Shown here one piece after another: positions 14,502-19,392 of a stretch of 19,392 nucleotides of DNA. How positions within the stretch are numbered: position 1 is the first letter of the stretch; each line of letters begins with the position of its first letter. A model generated the notes under the pieces. That model ran no database searches and was not told the DNA's origin. It saw nothing but the letters and a program-made list of their open reading frames with translations. The stretch is from DSNY01 sp037442465 (GTDB taxonomy: Bacteria > Pseudomonadota > Gammaproteobacteria > Burkholderiales > Burkholderiaceae_F). The stretch covers positions 1 to 19,392 of the forward strand of contig JBBIQI010000046.1 in the NCBI GenBank assembly GCA_037442465.1, read 5' to 3'. The position numbers and the translations under genes were made by a program.

Positions 14502-14744
14502 TTAGCGCCGCGGCGCACCCGGCGGCGGCTCGTCCTTCATGCTCCAGGCCGCGTTCGCCGCCGGCTTGATCGGCTGCTGCGGCCGGTTCTTGCCGGCGAT
14601 CCACTGCACCGCCAGCGCCACCGCCGTCAGCACCAGCGCGAGCCCGGCCAGCGCGAGCAGCAGCGCGCCGCGGGACAGACCGTACGCGGCGATCGGCACG
14701 CCCGCCACCAGGCACAACACGGCAAGCCAATGTTTCGCCTCCAT
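14502..14744 (-). CDS. Small two-helix membrane protein of unknown function
   Basis: An 80-residue protein with two hydrophobic helices, about 6-23 (LAVLCLVAGVPIAAYGL) and 27-50 (LLLALAGLALVLTAVALAVQWIAG). A polar, Pro-rich tail (about 51-80: NRPQQPIKP, KDEPPPGAPRR) probably lies in the cytoplasm. I do not recognise a named family. It lies between the acyl-CoA synthetase and livG on the same strand, with a plausible Shine-Dalgarno (GGTGAGG), and ends in TAA, unusual in this GC-rich region. The position suggests an accessory membrane component that tethers the synthetase or assists the transporter. This is inference. Confidence 0.72.
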   Translation of the reverse strand: MEAKHWLAVLCLVAGVPIAAYGLSRGALLLALAGLALVLTAVALAVQWIAGKNRPQQPIKPAANAAWSMKDEPPPGAPRR

Positions 14745-14832
14745 GCCCGCGCCTCACCTTTGCGCACCGCGCGGCACGCCCTGAGCATCCGTCGCCGGCG
14801 TCGACATCGTTGCGTCCCCCATCGCGCGCCGC

Positions 14833-16788
14833 TCACGCCGCTCGCGCCAGCGGCGCGAAGGTGCGGGCGTCGCGGATCTTGAGCGTCGCACTGATCGTGC
14901 CGGTGCGCCCGTCCTCGAACTTGACCTGCGTCTCGACGTACTGCTCGGTCTTGTCCGAGTACAGCGCGTCGACCAGCACCGCGTACTTGTCCTGGATGAA
15001 GCGGCGCCGCACCTTGCGCGTGCGCGTCAGCTCGTCGTCGTCCGGGTCCAGTTCCTTGTGCAGTACCAGGAAGCGGTGGATCTGGGAATTCGCCAGTTTC
15101 GGGTCGGCCGCCAGATCGGCGTTGACCTTCTCGACGCACTCGCCGATCAGGTCGAGCACTTCGGGCTTGCCCGCCAGGTCGATGTAGCCGGCATACGGCA
15201 GCCCGCGCCGCTCTGCCCAGTTGCCGACGGCTTCATAGTCGATGTTGATGAAAGCGGCGACCTGTGCACGCCCGTGCCCGAAGGCGACCGCCTCCTTGAT
15301 GAAAGGGAAGAACTTCAGCTTGTTTTCGATGTACTTCGGCGCGAACAGCGTGCCGTCGGCCAGTTTGCCGACGTCGTTGGCGCGGTCGATGATCTTCAGG
15401 TGGCCGTCTTCGTCGAAGTAGCCGGCGTCGCCGGTGTGGTACCAGCCTTCGGCATCCTTGACCTCGGCGGTGGCCTGCGGGTTCTTGTAGTACTCCTTCA
15501 GCAGCCCCGGGCTCTTGAGCAGGATCTCGCCGTTGTCCTTGATCTTCACCTCGACGCCGGGCACCGGCGGACCGACGGTGTCGGGCTTGACCTGCCCGTT
15601 GGGCTGCACGCACACGAATACCGAGGTCTCGGTCGAGCCGTACAGCTGCTTGAGGTTGATGCCGATCGAGCGGTAGAAGCTGAACAGGTCCGGCCCGATC
15701 GCCTCGCCGGCCGTGTACGCGACTTTGACGCGGCTCATGCCGAGCACGTTGCGCAGCGGCCCGTAGACCAGCACGTCGCCGAGCCAATACAGCAGCCGGT
15801 CGGCGAGCGGCACCGGTTTGCGATCGAGGATGCGGCCGCCGACGCGGCGGGCGACGTCCATGAAGTAATGAAACATCCGCCGCTTGAGCCGGCCGGCGTC
15901 TTCCATCCGGATCATCACCTGCGTCAGCAGGCCCTCGAACACGCGCGGCGGCGCGAAGTAGTAGGTCGGCCCGATCTCGCGCATGTCGTTGGTGACCGTG
16001 GCCGGCGACTCGGGGCAGTTGACCGTATAGCCGGTCACCAGCGCCTGCGCGTACGAGAAGATGTTCTGCCCGATCCAGGCCATCGGCAGGTAAGCGAGCA
16101 CGTCCTCGTAGACGGTGAGCCCCTCCATCTCGGTGCACACGCGCGCGCGGTCAATCAGTGCCCGATGAGTCTGCACGACGCCCTTGGGCTTGCCGGTCGT
16201 GCCCGACGTGTAGAACAGCGCCGCGGTGTCGTCGGGCGAGCCTTTCTCGATCTCCTCGTCGACGAACTTGGGCTGCACCGACAGCAGCCCTTCGCCGAGC
16301 CGGATCAGTTCTTCGTATGGCAGCAGCCCGGGGTTCGTGTAGTGGCGCAACCCGCGCGGGTCGTCGTAGTAGATGTGCTCGAGCCTGGGGTGTTCGGCGC
16401 GGACCTCGAGCAGCTTGTCGACCTGTTCCTGGTCCTCGACGATCGCGTAGGCGATCTCGGCGTTGTGGAACACGTAGACCATTTCGCTCGCGATCGCGTC
16501 CTGGTACATCGGCACCGGCACGCCGCCGAGACACTGCGCAGCCATCATCGCGAAGTACAGCCGCGGGCGGTTTTCGCCGATGATCGCCAGGTGGTCGCCG
16601 CGCTTGAAGCCCTGCACGTGCAGACCGGCGGCGAGCTTGCGGACCTCGTCGGCCACCTGCGCCCACGTCCAGGTCTGCCAGATGCCGAGGTCTTTTTCGC
16701 GGATCGCCGGATGCTTGTCGCGCCAATGGGCGTGATACAGCAGCAGCCGTGGAAAGGTATCGGGCATCGAAGCCGGGGCCGATGCCAT
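14833..16788 (-). CDS. AMP-dependent long-chain-type acyl-CoA synthetase
   Basis: This is a 651-residue ANL enzyme that activates a fatty or other carboxylic acid to its CoA thioester via an acyl-AMP. The P-loop YTSGTTGKPKG is at 193-203. Later come VKVAYTAGEAIGP, LKQLYGSTETSVFV (adenine/Thr-Glu motif), WYHTGDAGYFDEDGHLKIIDR (hinge motif) and the C-terminal TRTRKVRRRFIQDKY of the long-chain/bubblegum-type branch. No signal or membrane helix is seen. The ATG at 16788 is chosen because AAGGAG lies about 8 nt upstream. The frame runs 13 codons further, to 16827. It is the first gene of the minus-strand operon, 88 bp before the small membrane protein, and is divergent from the Crp/Fnr regulator. 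The substrate could be the compound imported by the Liv system. Confidence 0.93.
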   Translation of the reverse strand: MASAPASMPDTFPRLLLYHAHWRDKHPAIREKDLGIWQTWTWAQVADEVRKLAAGLHVQGFKRGDHLAIIGENRPRLYFAMMAAQCLGGVPVPMYQDAIASEMVYVFHNAEIAYAIVEDQEQVDKLLEVRAEHPRLEHIYYDDPRGLRHYTNPGLLPYEELIRLGEGLLSVQPKFVDEEIEKGSPDDTAALFYTSGTTGKPKGVVQTHRALIDRARVCTEMEGLTVYEDVLAYLPMAWIGQNIFSYAQALVTGYTVNCPESPATVTNDMREIGPTYYFAPPRVFEGLLTQVMIRMEDAGRLKRRMFHYFMDVARRVGGRILDRKPVPLADRLLYWLGDVLVYGPLRNVLGMSRVKVAYTAGEAIGPDLFSFYRSIGINLKQLYGSTETSVFVCVQPNGQVKPDTVGPPVPGVEVKIKDNGEILLKSPGLLKEYYKNPQATAEVKDAEGWYHTGDAGYFDEDGHLKIIDRANDVGKLADGTLFAPKYIENKLKFFPFIKEAVAFGHGRAQVAAFINIDYEAVGNWAERRGLPYAGYIDLAGKPEVLDLIGECVEKVNADLAADPKLANSQIHRFLVLHKELDPDDDELTRTRKVRRRFIQDKYAVLVDALYSDKTEQYVETQVKFEDGRTGTISATLKIRDARTFAPLARAA

Positions 16789-16965
16789 GGCGGTGTCTCC
16801 TTGTGCCGTCGCCAAGGGCGGCGCCACAGCACCGCCCGGCCGATCTTCTGTCCGTCAATCTACACCATGACCGCCGCGCGGCCGATCGGGGTGCGCCCGA
16901 CGGACACCGGGGCAAGGTACCGGTCGGCGGGCGGCGATGCTGTCATCTGGGCGACAATCGCCGCC
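16789..16965. promoter_or_regulatory. Divergent promoter region, acyl-CoA synthetase operon / Crp-Fnr regulator
   Basis: This 177-bp region must contain the start of the ligase-transporter operon and probably of the regulator gene. TGTCCGTC at 16849-16856 is inverted as GACGGACA at 16899-16906. CGGCCGATC occurs twice in direct orientation at 16837-16845 and 16879-16887, 42 bp apart, about four helical turns. These are candidate operator elements. No consensus E. coli Crp or Fnr site is present, and I cannot fix -35/-10 boxes for the leftward promoter. Confidence 0.45.
16953..16958 (+). promoter_or_regulatory. Candidate -10 box immediately before the regulator start
   Basis: GACAAT lies 7 bp before the ATG at 16966, in the same GCGACAAT context as the candidate upstream of the DUF1289 operon. 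If used, transcription would begin at or next to the start codon and give a leaderless mRNA. That agrees with the absence of a Shine-Dalgarno. No -35 element is evident. Confidence 0.22.
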
Positions 16966-17646
16966 ATGCCTGCGGAAACCCTGGAACAGGCCCTGAGCGC
17001 CACCCGCTGGGGCGCGGCTTTGGCGCCCGAGCAGCTGGCGCGGGTGGCCGCCGAGTCGGCCGAGGTCGTCGTCCCTGCCAACGGTTACGTCTGCCGCACG
17101 GGCGAGCCCGTCGACGCCTGGCTCGGCGTGCTCGACGGGCTCGTGAAGATGATGATCTCGACGCCGAGCGGCCGCGCTTCGACCTTCACCAACATCCCGG
17201 CCGGCGGCTGGTTCGGCGAAGGCAGCCTGCTGAAGACCGAGGCGCGCCGCTACGACGTGGTCGCGCTGCGCGAATCGCGCATCGTGCGCGTGCCGCGCCG
17301 GACCTTCGAATGGCTGCTGAACACCAGCATCCCGTTCAATCGCTTCCTGCTGATGCAGATTAACGAGCGGCTCGGCCAGTTCATCGGCATGCTCGAAGCG
17401 CAGCGGCTGCACGACCCCGATGCACGTGTGGCGCGCTGCGTGGCGGGGCTTTTCAACCCGATCCTGTATCCCGGCATCGGCAAGAAGCTCGAGGTCTCGC
17501 AGGAGGAGATCGGCTATCTCGCCGGCATCTCGCGCCAGCGCGTCAACCAGGCGCTGCAGACGCTGCAGCAGGTGGGACTGATCAAGGTCGAGTACGGCGC
17601 GATCGTCATCGAGGACCTCGCCGGCCTGCGGCGCTACAGCGCCTGA
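16966..17646 (+). CDS. Crp/Fnr-family transcriptional regulator
   Basis: This 226-residue cytosolic regulator has a cyclic-nucleotide-binding-type beta-roll at about 20-115 (PAGGWFGEGSLLKTEARRYDVVAL, 78-101) and a long dimer helix at about 125-150. It ends in a C-terminal winged helix-turn-helix (VSQEEIGYLAGISRQRVNQALQTLQQVGLI, 177-206). The Arg-Ser pair that binds cAMP phosphate in Crp is absent (RRYD here), and there is no N-terminal Cys cluster of Fnr, so the effector is something else. The ATG at 16966 gives normal family length. An in-frame ATG at 16867 would add 33 residues, and neither has a Shine-Dalgarno. It is divergent from the acyl-CoA synthetase operon and is likely its regulator. 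The helix-turn-helix is intact. Confidence 0.9.
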   Translation: MPAETLEQALSATRWGAALAPEQLARVAAESAEVVVPANGYVCRTGEPVDAWLGVLDGLVKMMISTPSGRASTFTNIPAGGWFGEGSLLKTEARRYDVVALRESRIVRVPRRTFEWLLNTSIPFNRFLLMQINERLGQFIGMLEAQRLHDPDARVARCVAGLFNPILYPGIGKKLEVSQEEIGYLAGISRQRVNQALQTLQQVGLIKVEYGAIVIEDLAGLRRYSA

Positions 17647-17689
17647 GCGCTCAGTACGATAGGCGTCCCTGCCCCGCACGCGCTTACTC

Positions 17690-18178
17690 ATGTTCGACCG
17701 CGACTTCTGGGAACTCGCGAGCTACGTCGTCACCGTGATCGGCCTGCCGGTCGCGATCGCGATCTTTCTGTTCGAGCAGCGCAAGGAGCGCGCCAACGAA
17801 GAGGACGAGGTCTATCAGTTGCTGTCGAACGCCTACAACGACTTCCTGAAAGTCGTGATCGACAACCCTGACCTTCACTTACGCACGAAAGAACCGACGC
17901 GCGACCTGACACCCGAACAGCGCGAGCGCATGCTCGCGATCTTCGACATGCTGATCGCGCTGTTCGAGCGCGCGTATCTCACCGCATGGTCGCCGGACAT
18001 GACGCCGGCGCAGGCGCGGCGCTGGAACTCGTGGGAGGACTTCATGCGCGAATGGATCCGGCGCGACGACTTCTACTTTCGCCTGCCCGAGCTGCTCAAG
18101 GGCGAAGACCCGGAATTCGCCGACTATCTGCGTCGGCTCGCCGCCGACGAGCGCGGCACGCCGATCGCTGCCCCTTGA
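17690..18178 (+). CDS. One-helix membrane-anchored protein of unknown function
   Basis: This 162-residue protein has one N-terminal transmembrane helix (about 9-28, LASYVVTVIGLPVAIAIFLF) followed by a charged cytoplasmic domain. That domain is rich in Glu, Arg, Trp and Tyr and predicted helical: EDEVYQLLSNAYNDFLKVVIDNPDL, ERMLAIFDMLIALFERAYLTAW and WEDFMREWIRRDDFYFRLPELL. It resembles unnamed single-helix proteins of proteobacteria with a DUF4760-like pattern, but I cannot assign a family with certainty. A weak -10-like TACGAT lies at 17655-17660. The aldo/keto reductase gene begins 9 bp after its stop, so the two are probably co-transcribed. Confidence 0.75.
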   Translation: MFDRDFWELASYVVTVIGLPVAIAIFLFEQRKERANEEDEVYQLLSNAYNDFLKVVIDNPDLHLRTKEPTRDLTPEQRERMLAIFDMLIALFERAYLTAWSPDMTPAQARRWNSWEDFMREWIRRDDFYFRLPELLKGEDPEFADYLRRLAADERGTPIAAP

Positions 18179-18187
18179 GCGCGCCCG

Positions 18188-19042
18188 ATGCGCAGCGTCC
18201 ACCTGCCTGACGGCACCGCCGTTCCCGCGCTCGGGCTCGGCACCTGGCGCATCGGCGAATCCGCGCGCACGAGGCGTGCGGAGGTTGCGGCCGTGCGGCG
18301 CGCGCTCGAAATCGGCTACCGGCTGATCGACACCGCCGAGATGTACGGCGAAGGCGGCGCCGAAGAAGTGATCGGCGCGGCGCTGGCGGATGCGATCGCC
18401 GCCGGCGAAGTGCGGCGCGAAGACGTGTTCATCGTCAGCAAGGTCTATCCGCACAACGCGAGCCGCACCGGCGTGCCGGCCGCGTGCGAGCGCAGCCTCA
18501 AGCGCTTGCGGCTCGATCGCATCGACCTGTACCTGCTGCACTGGCGCGGCAGCGTGCCGCTCGCCGAAACGGTCGCCGCGTTCGAGGCGCTGAAAGCACG
18601 CGGGCAGATCCGCCACTGGGGTGTCAGCAACTTCGACATCGACGATCTGCAGGCGCTGGTGCGCGTGAACAAGGGCGCGCGCTGCGCGGCCAACCAGATC
18701 TACTACTCCGCCAGCCAGCGCGGCGCCGAGTATGCGCTGCTGCCGTGGCAACGCGAGCGCCGGATGCCGGCGATGGCGTACAGCCCGATCGACCAGGGCG
18801 CGGCGGCGCGTGACAACACGTTGAAGGCGATCGGCGCGCGCCACGGCGCGAGCGCCGCGCAGATCGCGCTCGCGTGGGTGCTGCGGCAACCGCACGTCAT
18901 TGCGATCCCGAAGGCCGTGCGCGACTCGCATCTGCGCGAGAACTGGGCCGCGGCATCGATCGCGCTGACGCCGCAGGATCTCGCCGAGATCGATCGCCGC
19001 TTTCCCCCGCCGGCGCGCAAGACCCCGCTCGCGATGGTCTGA
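18188..19042 (+). CDS. Cytosolic aldo/keto reductase
   Basis: This 284-residue NADPH-dependent carbonyl reductase is close to the 2,5-diketo-gluconate-reductase-like branch. The catalytic tetrad is complete: D48, Y53 (IDTAEMYGEG), K85 (VSKVYP) and H118 (LYLLHWRG). Later family motifs are GQIRHWGVSNFDIDDL, NQIYYSASQRGAEYALLPW, MAYSPIDQG, and HVIAIPKAVRDSHLREN for the cofactor phosphate. There is no signal peptide, unlike the exported reductase at 1083-1979. The ATG at 18188 has no clear Shine-Dalgarno and follows the unknown membrane protein by 9 bp, which suggests coupled expression. The substrate is unknown. Confidence 0.93.
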   Translation: MRSVHLPDGTAVPALGLGTWRIGESARTRRAEVAAVRRALEIGYRLIDTAEMYGEGGAEEVIGAALADAIAAGEVRREDVFIVSKVYPHNASRTGVPAACERSLKRLRLDRIDLYLLHWRGSVPLAETVAAFEALKARGQIRHWGVSNFDIDDLQALVRVNKGARCAANQIYYSASQRGAEYALLPWQRERRMPAMAYSPIDQGAAARDNTLKAIGARHGASAAQIALAWVLRQPHVIAIPKAVRDSHLRENWAAASIALTPQDLAEIDRRFPPPARKTPLAMV

Positions 19043-19174
19043 CCGCGTTGCGCGGAACAACCCGCTGCCGTCGATGGTCCCTGCGGCTTAGCCAGCTCGC
19101 GGTAAGCCCGCGCGCCATCGCCGGCGTTGACTGCGGCAGCATTGCAGGCATCCATTGACGCACGGAGACCCACG

Positions 19175-19392
19175 ATGCAGGACACGACGAACTCGCTGTC
19201 GACGCCGGCGCGACGCACGCCGCATCCGATGTTCCTGATTGCCGCCGCGGCGGTGGCCGCACTTTCGCTCATCGCCGCCGCCCAGTGGCTCGCGCCGAGG
19301 GACGCGCAGTCGCAAGGCGCGCAGCAGGCCGCGACCAAAACAGCCGCCAAGCCCGCGCCCGCCGCGCGGGTCGCGGCGACGTGCCCCGACTG
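19175..19392 (+). CDS. N-terminus of probable glycine-zipper envelope protein (cut by window edge)
   Basis: An ATG at 19175 with Shine-Dalgarno GGAGA opens a frame that runs off the window after about 72 residues. It reads a polar start (RRTPHPMF), one hydrophobic helix (about 19-36), an Ala/Lys/Pro/Gln-rich linker, and then ATCPD at the edge. In Burkholderiales, proteins with exactly this order (short N-terminus with HP-x-F, one helix, Ala/Pro linker, then C-x2-C-G-x-(I/V)-E) carry a glycine-zipper 2TM domain downstream. The diagnostic domain lies beyond the window, so the family call is inference. Confidence 0.6.
   Translation, partial: MQDTTNSLSTPARRTPHPMFLIAAAAVAALSLIAAAQWLAPRDAQSQGAQQAATKTAAKPAPAARVAATCPD

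Noticed and set aside
12632..14569. 645-codon plus-strand open frame opposite livH and livG
   Set aside because: Its His/Arg/Gln/Asp-rich composition is that of an antisense shadow. The opposite strand encodes unmistakable transporter proteins.
15058..16965. Very long plus-strand open frame opposite the acyl-CoA synthetase gene
   Set aside because: It is antisense to a gene with clear domain motifs. Its translation is Arg/Val/Asp/His-rich without recognisable motifs, as expected for the complement of GC-rich codons. Only its end, from 16966, is a real gene (the regulator).
1..19392. CRISPR array, insertion sequence, integrase, toxin-antitoxin or defence genes
   Set aside because: No regularly spaced repeats, no transposase or recombinase motifs, and no pair of small genes with toxin or antitoxin features were seen.

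Overview
The window is about two-thirds GC and strongly codon-biased. It looks like ordinary chromosome of a high-GC betaproteobacterium, probably Burkholderiales. This rests on composition and on gene families and gene order typical of that group: a Liv-type transporter beside acyl-CoA ligases, DUF1289, DUF3455, and a probable glycine-zipper envelope protein. I see no rRNA, tRNA, insertion sequence, phage gene or CRISPR array.

Layout. Positions 1-333 hold no convincing gene. Positions 334-2883 (minus strand) carry a CDP-alcohol phosphatidyltransferase, an exported aldo/keto reductase and an EamA-type exporter. Positions 2958-3913 (plus) carry a thioesterase closely resembling the fluoroacetyl-CoA thioesterase FlK, then a decayed FMN-binding (pyridoxamine-phosphate-oxidase-like) locus. 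Positions 3888-6709 (plus) form a tightly packed run: a DUF1289 cysteine protein, a MaoC-type hydratase, a metallo-beta-lactamase-fold hydrolase, a DUF3455 lipoprotein and a secreted four-cysteine protein. A 463-bp non-coding gap follows, then a DUF1801 protein with a histone-H1-like tail (7173-7763).

The centre of the window (16788 down to 7797, minus strand) is one long probable operon. In transcription order it reads: long-chain-type acyl-CoA synthetase, small two-helix membrane protein, LivG, LivH, LivM, LivK, LivF, PaaK-like CoA ligase. Both ends encode a carboxylate:CoA ligase and the middle encodes a complete branched-chain-amino-acid-type ABC importer. The likely job is to import a carboxylate and trap it as a CoA thioester; the substrate cannot be read from sequence. 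A Crp/Fnr-family regulator (16966-17646) is transcribed divergently from the start of the operon and is the obvious candidate controller. Between livK and livF lie two overlapping inverted repeats and a mini-ORF whose stop overlaps the livF start.

The right end (17690-19392, plus) has a one-helix protein of unknown function, a cytosolic aldo/keto reductase, and the start of an envelope protein cut by the window edge.

Nothing here is clearly a new defence or mobile system. The most unusual items are the double-ligase importer operon with its internal hairpin switch, the FlK-like thioesterase, and the DUF1801 protein with the H1-like tail.
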